A stretch of DNA of 64,000 nt from Leptospira bourretii (GCF_004770145.1 NZ_RQFW01000005.1:248001-312000), one strand, 5' to 3'. Counted from the stretch's first letter, positions 52,081 to 62,223 are shown. Notes: generated from the sequence alone by a model not told the origin. A program made the numbers and translations.

Positions 52081-53079
52081 TTATTGTTCTGCGCAGTAAA
52101 ACTTCAAATCACTAGTACAAGCTACATTCAAATTATTGAGTAACGCTACATTATTGCTACTAGAACTACCTACAATTCCGTTCCCAGAGATTGAATTTGT
52201 CCAATTGGAACAATTGTTCGGATCTGATTGCCATGAAGTTCCAAATCCAGTCCAAGTGGTCACTCCCGGAGATTCAATTCCATTCACAATTGGTAGGGTA
52301 AACAATGAAACTGCATTCGTAGTTCCGATCGGCGTTGTATTGTCGCTTTGAACATAAGATGCGAATGGTTTTAGAACCCAGTCCAATTGGCCATCGCCTA
52401 CATCTCCCGTGATAGTTGCCCTTCGAATTCCAGAATCAGTTGCAATCATTGCCTTACATTGAGATCCAACAGGGCATTTAGGATCGGAAGAACATGTTGC
52501 ATCTGCTCCGGCAATCCCACCTAAGTTTCCTTTGGTGAGAGTTGAATTCACAAATAACCTTTTATCGTTATCTAAAATCTGCATTGAGATCAATCTTTCT
52601 TGAAGTCGCAAAGTACTATCTGCAGAAGTCGGCACCAGGCGAATTAAAAAATCCCTAGTCCCATTTAATAAGGTATCGTTTACAGCCGTTACAGTAATCA
52701 TTTTTTCCGAAGGCCAATCATTGGGTGTCCAAACAATTGTAGTTGGGCTGACTGTCGCATAAGAAGGATTCGAAACGACTATATTGACATTCACATCTTC
52801 TTTTGGCTCGGACCCAAAACCTAATTTATAAGTTAACGAAGAACCAATGGTAGCATTCCCGCCATGTTCAGAGAGACGACCTGTTGTTGCACTAAGCAAT
52901 ATGCCAACTTGATCTTTGATTGTAATGCCTGGAAAACATGCATCTTTCTGTTCACCAGAAACTGCCATTAGCAAAAAAGTCATGGCAAAGGATTTTGATT
53001 TTGGGTCACAAGGATTATTATAGGAATTTTTACTACAAGAAAGGAAAAGAACACTAAATAGAAGAGCTCTAAAAAACAT
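52081..53079 (-). CDS. DUF1554 lipoprotein with Calx-beta-like domain, copy 1
   Basis: A 332-residue lipoprotein (signal ending FLSC). Residues about 60-150 resemble a Calx-beta-like sandwich (LSEHGGNATIGSSLTYKLGFG ... WPSEKMITVTAVNDTLLNG), and the C-terminal 170 residues are the DUF1554 domain found in many leptospiral lipoproteins: LFVNSTLTKGNLGGIAGADATCSSDPKCPVGSQCKAMI, DWVLKPFASYVQ and a final CTSDLKFYCAEQ. Conserved Cys pairs suggest disulfides. Related to a surface carbohydrate- or protein-binding fold; no ligand can be assigned. Paralogue of the next gene. Confidence 0.9.
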   Translation of the reverse strand: MFFRALLFSVLFLSCSKNSYNNPCDPKSKSFAMTFLLMAVSGEQKDACFPGITIKDQVGILLSATTGRLSEHGGNATIGSSLTYKLGFGSEPKEDVNVNIVVSNPSYATVSPTTIVWTPNDWPSEKMITVTAVNDTLLNGTRDFLIRLVPTSADSTLRLQERLISMQILDNDKRLFVNSTLTKGNLGGIAGADATCSSDPKCPVGSQCKAMIATDSGIRRATITGDVGDGQLDWVLKPFASYVQSDNTTPIGTTNAVSLFTLPIVNGIESPGVTTWTGFGTSWQSDPNNCSNWTNSISGNGIVGSSSSNNVALLNNLNVACTSDLKFYCAEQ

Positions 53080-53280
53080 GGAATATCAATCTCTTATTTC
53101 TACCAGAACTCGAAATAATTAATTCCAAGCAATGAAAAATATGGGTTATATTCACCAAACGATAATTAAATGCTAATTAAGAACATATGAAGACTATGAT
53201 TTTTAAACCCAACTTGATTGGAGAGTGCAGAGAGTATTTCGAGAAATTTTCAATTTTTTTGTTAGAAACTAGGTTAAATT

Positions 53281-54273
53281 TTAATACTCTACGCAAAATA
53301 AATTTACAGGGTTATTACAATTAAAATTTCCACCAAAAAGCGTGCTATTTGTAAATTGAGTACGAAACATGTAACCCGTAACAGTATTAGTGTTATCCGT
53401 CCAATCACTACAACTATTTGCTCCCAATACCCAACCAGAGTTACTACCAAGCCATGTTCCAGGAGCAGAGGCATCCATCACACTGAAAAAGGGAATTTGT
53501 AAAAGTGAAGAGGAATTTGTATTGGCTATCAAAGTTGCATTATCGGTGAGATAATAGTGAGCATTAGGATGTAGAACCCAATCAACCTGGCCGTCACCTA
53601 AATTTGCAGATTGAGAGGCTACTCTTGTTGAACCTAAAATCATCGCCTTACATGTCGAACCTGCAGGGCATTTTATATCAGAAGAACATATAGTATCAGC
53701 CCCAGAAATTCCGCCAAAAGATCCTCCCATATATGGATTTGTCGAAACAAATAATCGTTTTTCATTGTCCAAAACTTCAATAGGTATAACTACAGGTGTT
53801 AGATCTAAATTTTTATCATCCGAATTTGCTATGAGTTGCAGACTAATGTTTCGACTGCCATTCAACAGATTATCATTTTTAGCCGTGATATAAAAAGTCT
53901 GTGGAATCGACCACGACTGAGAATCGAATGTAAAATTTAATTGCGATACTGTAATATAAGTTAAGTTCGAAAACACCAATTGGATTTCAACCTTCGACAT
54001 AGGTTTTCTTCTTAGTTGAACTGTAAAAGTTTGAGAACTACCTAGTGTTAAATCTCCACCACCTTCGGAAACCTTTCCTTCTTTTCTATTCACAAAAATA
54101 GCAGATGGATTGAAATCAACTATTCCAGCAGAACAATTGCTAATTTGTATACCTAATAGATTATAAATAATAACAGAATTTTTATAAGAGTCCGAATTGA
54201 TATCGCAAGCATTGTTTAATGATTTTTCGCGACAGGAAAAAATGAAAAATAAAATAATGATAAATCGAAACAT
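53281..54273 (-). CDS. DUF1554 lipoprotein with Calx-beta-like domain, copy 2
   Basis: A 330-residue lipoprotein with lipobox IFSC. It has the same order as its neighbour: a Calx-beta-like region (SEGGGDLTLGSSQTFTVQLRRKPMSKVEIQLVFSN) followed by DUF1554 (LFVSTNPYMGGSFGGISGADTICSSDIKCPAGSTCKAMIL ... DWVLHPNAHYYLTDN ... VNLFCVEY). The two are 200 bp apart, same strand, and both begin with NNAC/NNPC just after the lipid anchor, so they are a tandem duplication that has diverged. Confidence 0.9.
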   Translation of the reverse strand: MFRFIIILFFIFSCREKSLNNACDINSDSYKNSVIIYNLLGIQISNCSAGIVDFNPSAIFVNRKEGKVSEGGGDLTLGSSQTFTVQLRRKPMSKVEIQLVFSNLTYITVSQLNFTFDSQSWSIPQTFYITAKNDNLLNGSRNISLQLIANSDDKNLDLTPVVIPIEVLDNEKRLFVSTNPYMGGSFGGISGADTICSSDIKCPAGSTCKAMILGSTRVASQSANLGDGQVDWVLHPNAHYYLTDNATLIANTNSSSLLQIPFFSVMDASAPGTWLGSNSGWVLGANSCSDWTDNTNTVTGYMFRTQFTNSTLFGGNFNCNNPVNLFCVEY

Positions 54274-54450
54274 AGAAAATTAATTGTGATTCAAACGATA
54301 CAAAATTCACAAAAGGAATAATGTTCGCAACCAATATTCAAAATCTATAATTTATTGCCTATGGGTTATCGTATTCCCTAGACCAACAGAAATCAACCCA
54401 TCGCACATAGTGAAAAACATTACATTTAGTTTCCTTCTCAGAAAAAAGGC

Positions 54451-54846
54451 CTATTTGGTTTTTAAACCGGCAAGGCCAATACGATCAGTATCTGCATCCT
54501 TCAACAAACTCTTTAAATCATCAGGAATGGGCATAGATGCAAAAATTGGCACAGAAACTCCGCCCGTATTCCCAACCGGAATTCGATTGAATAAACTACC
54601 GATCCAACCGAATAAAACTCGAATCATTTGACCAAAAATTTCTTTTCCATCCAATGCTCTAATTCCAAACACCAACATTCGAAAGTGAATGCCTGTATGT
54701 GAGATTGGATGGTATTGGCCAATGACATGTGCTCTTTCTAAAAAATGCCAAGCTTGCACAAAGTTTTTTTCCTTCAAAGAGACGTGGTAGTTCTCTAATT
54801 CTTTCCGATAGGCTTTTCTAAAATCTTCAGGCATTTTAAAATTCAT
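54451..54846 (-). CDS. DUF3703-family protein
   Basis: Start ATG 54846 (131 residues; the frame extends to 54867). It matches DUF3703: MPEDFRKAYRKELENYHVSLKEKNFVQAWHFLERAHVIGQYHPISHTGIHFRMLVFGI, with a His-rich middle that may bind a metal, a hydrophobic patch, and a tail NTGGVSVPIFASMPIPDDLKSLL. The domain has no established activity. It lies 108 bp from the AraC-type gene on the same strand. Confidence 0.85.
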   Translation of the reverse strand: MNFKMPEDFRKAYRKELENYHVSLKEKNFVQAWHFLERAHVIGQYHPISHTGIHFRMLVFGIRALDGKEIFGQMIRVLFGWIGSLFNRIPVGNTGGVSVPIFASMPIPDDLKSLLKDADTDRIGLAGLKTK

Positions 54847-54954
54847 TTTGGTCAACCCACTCACCAATAGTTTATCTTGAAAATCGACAATTCAAAAGAT
54901 TCTAAGATATGTCCATCCTACTTCAATTAAGAATAAAATCCTTGTATAAAAGGG

Positions 54955-55734
54955 CTATGATGAGAATATTTTTAATTCAAAATGTGTATTTTTTTTTAAC
55001 TCAGAAGGACTCAAACCAAAAGATCTACGTAACACTCGATTAAAATGTGGCTGATCAAAAAATCCACCTTCATAGGCAGCATTCATCAAATCTTTTTGTT
55101 CGATAAGAGTGAAAATTGCTTTCTGCATTTTTTTCCATAACTTATAACTTGAAAATGTAATACCTGTTTCACTGCGAAACAAATGTCGAAATCGACTGGG
55201 AGATAGTTTTGTAATTTTAGAAATTTGTTTCAAAGTGAGTTGGTCTAATTCATCTTGTTGTATGAACGACAGACTATCCTTAATACGATTGTCAATATTT
55301 CGTTGGTTTTCTAAAATAAACTTATCTTTGAGTAATTGAAGGATTTTGTTTTTTGCTTCACTTTGGTTTGATTTTAGTTCTGTTTCAAAAAACAAAATAT
55401 CTGAATTAGAAATAATATCCGTTAAATCAAAAGCAGGATCGCCTTCCTTATGAATAAAACCTGTTTGATAAGACACAGCAAATAACAACGGATCGATCAA
55501 TAAAATAATAAAACGATCGTTCCCAAAAGTTGTTTCATGACTCACTCCCGAAGGGACCAAAGCTGCTTGTGAATAAAAATCTTTACCATTTTTCCCTCTC
55601 AGCAAAAAAGGTTTGTCTAAAGAAAAACAAAACTGATGGTAAAAGTGGCTGTGACGTTTGGTGGCAAAGGATACTCCCGTATATGCGGCCATTTCTTTCC
55701 AAACATAAAAGCCTGACTTCTCCTTTGTTTCCAT
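54955..55734 (-). CDS. AraC-family transcriptional regulator
   Basis: A 259-residue protein. The N-terminal cupin-like half (about 1-120: ATKRHSHFYHQFCFSLDKPFLL, GVSHETTFGNDRFIILLID) should bind a ligand. The C-terminal half has two AraC helix-turn-helices (LTLKQISKITKLSPSRFRHLFRSETGITFSSYKLW and DLMNAAYEGGFFDQPHFNRVLRRSFGLSPSELK). It starts 6 bp after the FMN reductase stop codon and is co-transcribed with it. Confidence 0.92.
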   Translation of the reverse strand: METKEKSGFYVWKEMAAYTGVSFATKRHSHFYHQFCFSLDKPFLLRGKNGKDFYSQAALVPSGVSHETTFGNDRFIILLIDPLLFAVSYQTGFIHKEGDPAFDLTDIISNSDILFFETELKSNQSEAKNKILQLLKDKFILENQRNIDNRIKDSLSFIQQDELDQLTLKQISKITKLSPSRFRHLFRSETGITFSSYKLWKKMQKAIFTLIEQKDLMNAAYEGGFFDQPHFNRVLRRSFGLSPSELKKNTHFELKIFSS

Positions 55735-55740
55735 TGCGAT

Positions 55741-56292
55741 TCAATCTGACGAATTCGTTTTTAATGAATTGATAAACTGGACCATTAGATTTTTTACTGA
55801 TTGTTTCGTAACTTCTTCAGTAATTTCTCCATCGATAGAAACCTTTCCTTTCACTCCAGAAATCAACAAATTGGTTTTTTCCGATAACTTAGCACCGATT
55901 GTTTTTAAGACCAATAGTAAAGATTCATGTGCCTTTTCACCAACCGATGCTGCTGTGATAAGTGCCACAGGTTTATCTGTAAACACAACAGAAGAAACTG
56001 CCCATTCAATTGCATTTTTCAAAACTCCAGGAATGCTAAATACGTACTCGGGAGAACATATTAAAATCCCATCAGCTTTCTCCACTTCCTTTAAAAAAGT
56101 TTTCACTATCTCTGGAGTTTCTTCATCAGAGATTCCAGAAGCAAAAAACGGAAAATTGGCGATCTCATCATACATCATAATTTCACAATCGTCTGCGTAA
56201 TTATGTTTTAAAGCATTCAGGATTTTTTTATTATAAGAAGAGGAACTAATTCCTCCTGAAATCGCTAGAACTTTGGGTTTTGATTTTGACAT
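55741..56292 (-). CDS. NADPH-dependent FMN reductase
   Basis: A 183-residue flavoprotein. VLAISGGISSSSYNKKILNAL is the FMN phosphate-binding loop, and ILICSPEYVFSIPGVLKNAIEWAVSS is the typical second loop of NADPH-dependent FMN reductases (ChrR/SsuE/azoreductase-like). It may reduce flavin, azo compounds or quinones. It lies just before the AraC-type gene and 6 bp after a large exported protein. Confidence 0.9.
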   Translation of the reverse strand: MSKSKPKVLAISGGISSSSYNKKILNALKHNYADDCEIMMYDEIANFPFFASGISDEETPEIVKTFLKEVEKADGILICSPEYVFSIPGVLKNAIEWAVSSVVFTDKPVALITAASVGEKAHESLLLVLKTIGAKLSEKTNLLISGVKGKVSIDGEITEEVTKQSVKNLMVQFINSLKTNSSD

Positions 56293-56298
56293 AACTGA

Positions 56299-58719
56299 TT
56301 AAATTGAAATTCCCATAATTTTTTTAGTTCCATCCATCTCTTTGGTATAAGAAAATAATTTTAAGATAGAAAACTTTTCATATCCGTTGTCTTCCGTTTG
56401 GTATTCCCAAAGCCAACCCCACAAACTGCCTCTTTTTACATAACCTCTTTCTATCTCTGTTTTTTCTTGATACAAAGCACCAAGCAAAATATAGGTGGAA
56501 TATTGGTTATCTGATTTAGTTTTATTATGATAATAACCAAGCCCCGCAAGCACCAATTCGGTATTTTCTTCTTCTGAGTCAAAAAGGTAATATAGAAATG
56601 GCCCATACAATCGAGACTTTTCTTTGTTTGCATCGGCAGTTCTTACGATCGGAAAAAAATTATAAGTAGTTTGATAAGACCTATCGTCATAACCTAACCA
56701 TAACAAAGTGATTCTATTAATTTCTGACTTCCCTTTGTCAAAACCCCACAACAAACCACCAACACTTCGGAACTGATAACTCACTTCTGTATTTTCCGAT
56801 TCAATTAAATATAAAAAATTATAATAATGGCCTTTTCGATCCCATTTTAGATAATTTAAAAAAGTAAAAGTCGAAAATCCATCTTCGTTCCAATCATTAA
56901 ATGACAGAGGAATCACTGAAAAACTAGATTTTGTTTTATAAAACGGAAAAATTAAAAGATGAGAAAGTTTTTCATCCTTCTCTAAAGGAATTTCCGGTTT
57001 GGTTTTTGCATTAGTGCCATAGTCTCGCTCTTTGTACCATTCCCAATCTATAAACCAAAATAAATTGGTTCTACTTCCGCCATTGTTTTTATTTCTATAA
57101 AAAAATGGAGTCACCCAAAAAGTTTTTTCTTTTTCATTAAGATGAGAATTTTTTTCTTCATAAGAAATCCATAAGGGCCAAAACAAAAATTGAATATCAG
57201 GATCAGTAGAAGTTTTTGTTTTCCGATAAGATGAAAACAATGTAAACGTATCACTATGTTGGTATTTTTCGGTTCCATAATTCCGATGAACATAAAACGG
57301 CAAAACTCTATGTCCAGAATCAATGTCTGATTCATAAACATTCACAAAAGGCCAAAAATAGGATCTTTCTTTACGATTGTTTTCTCTAAGGTCTTCCGTT
57401 AAATAGAAATTCAAAAGATAAGCACGGAATTCTGAATCTTTGTCTTTTTGTTTACCATATAGTGGAAATAGTATTTTGTATTCTAGATCATCCGATTGGT
57501 AACTAAACCAAATGGGAAAAAAAGGTGGTAATAAAACCACGTTATCTTTTGAAGCTTCATCCCAAGTAAACCAAGCTAGTGGCAACAAACGAATGTGTCT
57601 TTTGGTATCTGCCTTTTCATAAGAAAAAATTCCGAAAAGTAACTGGTATCCAAAAAAACTATCACTATTGTCTCGATTAAATTCTCTTTTTTTAACTACC
57701 TTGGGCTCGTTTGATTCAATAGAATTTTTTTTATTTATTTGGTTACCACCATTCAGAACTTTGGTTCGCTGTGAATATCCAACCAAATTATATAAAATTC
57801 CAAAGTCAAAATCAACATACAAATTCCCTTCGTTTGTTGCGACATTTACATCGACAGAATTTGTTTTCGTATACCATAATAAATTAATGTGATAATCTTC
57901 TTCCTCATCGGCATAATTAAAATAGACAGGAAAAATAAAATCAAACTCCTTTCCTGGTTTTCTATACCTTCCAAAAATAGGGAAGGTTACCAATAGACTT
58001 TCTTCCTTGGCCTTATTGTTAGAATAATAGACAGGGCCCATCCAATATTCATTTTCATTTGACCTTTGGTTTTGATAATAAAGAAGGATTGGCACAAACA
58101 AATAATTGTTTTTGGAGTAATACAACAAAGGAAAAAAAGAAAACTTATGAAATCCTTGGTCCTCGTTGATTTCGAAGTGCATAAAAGTCAATAAACGGGA
58201 ATAATAGTTTTTATTTTCTCCTGAAGTTCCTCGGTTATGATAGTATAACAAAGGAATAACGGGAAATCCCAATTTACTATTTGTTTCATTCGAACTAGAA
58301 AAGAAAAATGGAATTGTTGTTAAATAAGATTCCTTTGTGTCTTTACCCCAAAAAACAAATGGATAAAAGGATTGGTCAACTGCATCTCTTTCTTTCGTTA
58401 CGTTTACATTTAAAATTCGTTTGTATTCACGGTTATCGGATTTACTTTGAATATGATAATAAAATGGAAATATAGATTTTGTTTTTGCTTTTGGATAATC
58501 ATAATAACGATAAAATCCCAAAGCCCGAACTGAGTAGTGGTTTGTCCAATTTTCTACGTCATAGAAAATGTTACTCGCAGTAAACTTAGCGCTTCTTTCA
58601 CTCCCATAAACTTTGATTTCCTTTTCTGATTCTAAGTCAGGCCAAGTTTTAGGGAAAATTCCAAGTGGGAAGGTTATAAAAAGAAAAACTAGAACATATT
58701 GATTGAATTTGAAAACCAT
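56299..58719 (-). CDS. Large repetitive exported protein, probable outer-membrane or surface protein
   Basis: Starting at the ATG at 58719 gives a signal peptide (VLVFLFITFPLGIFPKTW) and a product of 806 residues; the frame extends to a TTG at 58776. The rest is made of repeats of about 20-30 residues with the pattern FPFYY, FPLLYYSKNN, FPVYFNY, or LLWY, each followed by a charged or Asn-rich turn (YYHNRGTSGENKN). The alternation of aromatic strands and hydrophilic turns suggests a large beta-barrel or long beta-solenoid. No known domain seen. It precedes the FMN reductase by 6 bp. Confidence 0.75.
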   Translation of the reverse strand: MVFKFNQYVLVFLFITFPLGIFPKTWPDLESEKEIKVYGSERSAKFTASNIFYDVENWTNHYSVRALGFYRYYDYPKAKTKSIFPFYYHIQSKSDNREYKRILNVNVTKERDAVDQSFYPFVFWGKDTKESYLTTIPFFFSSSNETNSKLGFPVIPLLYYHNRGTSGENKNYYSRLLTFMHFEINEDQGFHKFSFFPLLYYSKNNYLFVPILLYYQNQRSNENEYWMGPVYYSNNKAKEESLLVTFPIFGRYRKPGKEFDFIFPVYFNYADEEEDYHINLLWYTKTNSVDVNVATNEGNLYVDFDFGILYNLVGYSQRTKVLNGGNQINKKNSIESNEPKVVKKREFNRDNSDSFFGYQLLFGIFSYEKADTKRHIRLLPLAWFTWDEASKDNVVLLPPFFPIWFSYQSDDLEYKILFPLYGKQKDKDSEFRAYLLNFYLTEDLRENNRKERSYFWPFVNVYESDIDSGHRVLPFYVHRNYGTEKYQHSDTFTLFSSYRKTKTSTDPDIQFLFWPLWISYEEKNSHLNEKEKTFWVTPFFYRNKNNGGSRTNLFWFIDWEWYKERDYGTNAKTKPEIPLEKDEKLSHLLIFPFYKTKSSFSVIPLSFNDWNEDGFSTFTFLNYLKWDRKGHYYNFLYLIESENTEVSYQFRSVGGLLWGFDKGKSEINRITLLWLGYDDRSYQTTYNFFPIVRTADANKEKSRLYGPFLYYLFDSEEENTELVLAGLGYYHNKTKSDNQYSTYILLGALYQEKTEIERGYVKRGSLWGWLWEYQTEDNGYEKFSILKLFSYTKEMDGTKKIMGISI

Positions 58720-58780
58720 TCCTACAAGAACACCTTTAACAATTGGATCATTGTAATCGTTCTTGCTTTTATGCAAGAAA

Positions 58781-59659
58781 TTACTTTATTACTTTCGACG
58801 GATCTTTGATCGGCAAATTTATCAACTTTTTAGTTTTCTTGGGAATATGTTCGATGATCTCCGCCACTTTCGGAATTTTGGAAGTTGGTTTAATTTGAGA
58901 GTATTTATAATTTATCTCTGATAACAAAATGGGTTTGGAAGATGGATACATTTGACCAATTTGTTTTTTCCCTTCGCGGTCATACAAAGGAATTACTGAT
59001 TTAGAAATAGAACGGTAAGGAAGATAAGTAGATACTTTGACCAAACGCCCCTCGTTATCATATTGATAATCATTAAAACCTAATACGATTTCTTCCTTGG
59101 AGACGATGATACCTTCCATCACATCTTCTGTAAATTCATAGGTTCCTTTTCCCATTCCAAAAATAAAGGCAGTTCCCGTAAAAGCTACGAAAACAATTCC
59201 CAAAGCAGCTAAAGCAACTACACTGGAAGTAGCGTAAACAGGCATATAAACAGGAGACCTTTCATTAGCTCTTCGAATATCATACTCACTCCTCATAGTT
59301 TGCCTAATCGAAAGATGTTTCGAAACATTGATCGCATAGTATACTGGATAGTAAAAATATTCTTCTGGTTGCAAATCCATATCTTTGGATTCCACAAGGA
59401 TGGCAATACTCCTCACGAGTCGATTGTTGTCTTTATCTCGAAGAATCCCGTAATAAATTTTACCATGAGAATTTGGTCTTTCAATTGATTCAGAAACAAT
59501 GGGCAAAAGGGAATCTGAAAATTCTAATTTTTCGACAAACTCCGCAGGCATCAAAGTCGCATTTAGATTTTCTTTTGGAATATAAACCGTCTGCGTTGAA
59601 CAAGAAAAATACGACAAAAGCAAAACAAATGTAAAACTATTGAATAAGGTTGATTTCAT
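58781..59659 (-). CDS. Lipoprotein with internal membrane segment, unknown function
   Basis: Start ATG 59659 (292 residues); earlier in-frame codons at 59704 add only an unlikely leader. The signal ends in YFSC. Past a soluble region (SESIERPNSHGKIYYGILRDKDNNRLV) there is a strongly hydrophobic stretch, SSVVALAALGIVFVAFTGTAFIFGMG, then a soluble C-terminal third ending in a Lys/Pro-rich tail. A lipid anchor plus an internal membrane segment is unusual. It lies between the repetitive protein and the chemoreceptor; function unknown. Confidence 0.72.
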   Translation of the reverse strand: MKSTLFNSFTFVLLLSYFSCSTQTVYIPKENLNATLMPAEFVEKLEFSDSLLPIVSESIERPNSHGKIYYGILRDKDNNRLVRSIAILVESKDMDLQPEEYFYYPVYYAINVSKHLSIRQTMRSEYDIRRANERSPVYMPVYATSSVVALAALGIVFVAFTGTAFIFGMGKGTYEFTEDVMEGIIVSKEEIVLGFNDYQYDNEGRLVKVSTYLPYRSISKSVIPLYDREGKKQIGQMYPSSKPILLSEINYKYSQIKPTSKIPKVAEIIEHIPKKTKKLINLPIKDPSKVIK

Positions 59660-59718
59660 TTTTAGATTCAATGAATATAAAAATAATTCTACAATCTGTA
59701 ACAATCAATTTTTTAGCG

Positions 59719-62223
59719 TTAATATTTGTAAGTCTCAACAACCGTTTGTAAATGTTCTCCGGTCACTTCAATATCTTTGGCTGTTTCGAGAAGGACCAGT
59801 GAATTATCAGCAATTACTTGTGTACCTGTCGCAATAGTTTCAATTGATTTGGAAATTTCTTCAACAGCTATTTTTTCTTGCGAAGCTGCATTTAAAATCT
59901 GAAGTGAGTTTTCATTGATTTTATGAACAGAATCTACAATTCGATTGGTATCTGTAGTTTGTTTCTCCTGGGCAGAACTAACTAGTTTTGCAGTTTCTTG
60001 AATCTTTGAGATATTAGCGAGTAATTCGCGAAAACTCTCTTCTGTGTTCATCATCAGTCCGACACTTGTTTTGATTGCATTTTTTGTGTCAGTAGTCAAT
60101 GACTGAATGTTTCTTGTATTATGTGCTGTTTGTTCAGCAAGTTTTCCGATCTCCTGAGCCACAACTGCAAACCCACGTCCAAGGTCACCAGCGCGTGCGG
60201 CCTCAATAGCAGCATTGAGCGCAAGTAAGTTGGTTCGATCGGATATTTCATTAATGATATTAACGACTTCATCAATTAACTCTGCCTTTTGGTTTACGAT
60301 GTGAATGGAATCTGCAGTTGTTTTTGTTGTTAACATTCCATCATTGGCTTGTTTATAAAATTCCTCTGTTAAATTTGTCATCCCGAGCATTGCATTTGCT
60401 ACTTCTGCCATTGCCATTTTGAAATCAGAGGTCACTTTTTCTATTTCCTTCAAATGATCCGCTTGGGTAGAGATACTAGAAAAAACATTCTCAACAGAAG
60501 CTGCCAACTCTTCCGTTGCTGCAGAAGTCTCTTCTGTTGAAGCAGCTTGGTCTTGTGTTGTTGCAGAATAATTTCGAACCAAATTGGCAGCATCTTTTGA
60601 TTTATTAGATAACTCACCTGATACTTGGCGGAGGATAAAAACAATTTCAGTAATATTTAAAATAAAAACACCCATCCATTTCAATAGACCTCCAATTTCA
60701 TCATGGATTCCGTAGTCCAAATTTTCTTTGAGTTCACCTGACCCACGAACAATTTGCGAAATAATATTTGTACTATTTCGAATCACGGACATGATGCTAT
60801 GTATGATTAAGTATTGTAGGAGAATAAAAAAAACTAAAGCAAAGGAAGTGAAAACAAGAACCATGATGGCATAGATTTTTGCGATATTTGCTCTTTTTGT
60901 AAACTTCTCAGAAAGTTGTTTAGAAATGAGTTCATTCACATTGAAGATCTGATCAATTAAATTGGTTGTGGCATTGTAGTATTCTATCGTTTTGATTGTT
61001 GGAATTTTTTCTTTGATCACTCTATTTTGAATCAACTCTCGTAAAACAGGGAAATCAACTTCTGCTTTTTGGTATGTCTCTACAATCTTCTTTCCATCAG
61101 GATTAAATTTTCGAATCGCAGCCATACTCACGGTAATGGATTCAAAATGGCCTGCCACTGACCCAACGATTTCCTGAAGCAGATTTTTTTCAAAAGGATC
61201 TGCTTTTGTCCCTTTGACCAAATGCGCCAATCCTGTCCCGCGGAGTTGCCCAAGTTTTTCAGCCAAATACGGTAACTTAGTCAATGAAACTTCGATCATA
61301 AAGTAAGTGTCTTTATCTGGGTCCAAAAATAAACCGGACGACTCCCCTACTTCATTGTTTACATTTAACATTCTTTTAATAAGACTTACATGTTCTACGT
61401 AACTTTCCTTTGCCGTTAGTGTTGAGTTGATTTCTTTTAAGTGATTCCAACTTTTATGAATATCCTTAGATTCTTCATAAACTTGAAAAAGATTCCCTTC
61501 GTCTTCGTTTAATTTTAAAAAAATTTGATAAGCTGACTCTAATTCCTTTTCAATTGAATTTGCTTCTTCTTTGGCACTTTGGTCTCCATTCAAAACCCGA
61601 GCCATAAACCCTCGGTGTTTTGCAGTGAGTCGCATAAGTTTGGCAAGACTTAAATTATATTCTGCACCTTTGAGTCGATTCAATGCACCTTCATATTCTT
61701 GTTTTTTGATTAAAATTAAATTGATTCCCAATGCGGACATGAGGACTGCCATAAGGCCAAACACAAACAGAAGTTTGGTTTTTATTTTAAATTTATATAA
61801 AATCTTTTTTGGATTCAAACTAAAACCGGATTCGATTTTTTGGGGATTTAGGTAAAAGTTTTCTCCGTTTAAAATTTGTTTTTCCGATGCGGTACGTCCA
61901 ACAAACATATGTCCAACGGTTTTTCCATCCCTATCATAATAAGGTGTAATCGTTGTGTTGGCCCAAAAAAAGTCTCCTGAATTCGTTTTATTTTTTAGGA
62001 GCCCGTTCCAAGGTTCGTTTTCATTTAAAGTCTTTTGTATGTTTTTATAAACCAACTCAGGAGTTTCGGGACTTTGGATTTTTTTGAACGACTGACCTAA
62101 TAACTCCCTCCGCTCAAATCCACTCAGTTTAACCAAATCATCGTTAACGAAAATAATCGTACCGGCAAGATCCGTTTTCAATGATAACGTTGTATTTTGT
62201 GGGATTTTCACCTGAACACTCAT
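59719..62223 (-). CDS. PAS-domain methyl-accepting chemotaxis protein, Aer-like
   Basis: An 834-residue receptor. The N-terminal PAS domain (5-115: LAGTIIFVNDDLVKLSGFERRELLGQSFKKIQSPETPE, NEPWNGLLKNKTNSGDFFWANTTITPYYDRDG) closely resembles the FAD-binding PAS of Aer. Two membrane helices (about 150-170 and 465-490) bracket a periplasmic region of about 290 residues. Then come a HAMP-like linker and the signalling hairpin with INEISDRTNLLALNAAIEAARAGDLGRGFAVVAQEIGKLAEQT. GGAG sits 8 bp before the ATG. The pentapeptide tether of high-abundance receptors is absent. Confidence 0.93.
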   Translation of the reverse strand: MSVQVKIPQNTTLSLKTDLAGTIIFVNDDLVKLSGFERRELLGQSFKKIQSPETPELVYKNIQKTLNENEPWNGLLKNKTNSGDFFWANTTITPYYDRDGKTVGHMFVGRTASEKQILNGENFYLNPQKIESGFSLNPKKILYKFKIKTKLLFVFGLMAVLMSALGINLILIKKQEYEGALNRLKGAEYNLSLAKLMRLTAKHRGFMARVLNGDQSAKEEANSIEKELESAYQIFLKLNEDEGNLFQVYEESKDIHKSWNHLKEINSTLTAKESYVEHVSLIKRMLNVNNEVGESSGLFLDPDKDTYFMIEVSLTKLPYLAEKLGQLRGTGLAHLVKGTKADPFEKNLLQEIVGSVAGHFESITVSMAAIRKFNPDGKKIVETYQKAEVDFPVLRELIQNRVIKEKIPTIKTIEYYNATTNLIDQIFNVNELISKQLSEKFTKRANIAKIYAIMVLVFTSFALVFFILLQYLIIHSIMSVIRNSTNIISQIVRGSGELKENLDYGIHDEIGGLLKWMGVFILNITEIVFILRQVSGELSNKSKDAANLVRNYSATTQDQAASTEETSAATEELAASVENVFSSISTQADHLKEIEKVTSDFKMAMAEVANAMLGMTNLTEEFYKQANDGMLTTKTTADSIHIVNQKAELIDEVVNIINEISDRTNLLALNAAIEAARAGDLGRGFAVVAQEIGKLAEQTAHNTRNIQSLTTDTKNAIKTSVGLMMNTEESFRELLANISKIQETAKLVSSAQEKQTTDTNRIVDSVHKINENSLQILNAASQEKIAVEEISKSIETIATGTQVIADNSLVLLETAKDIEVTGEHLQTVVETYKY

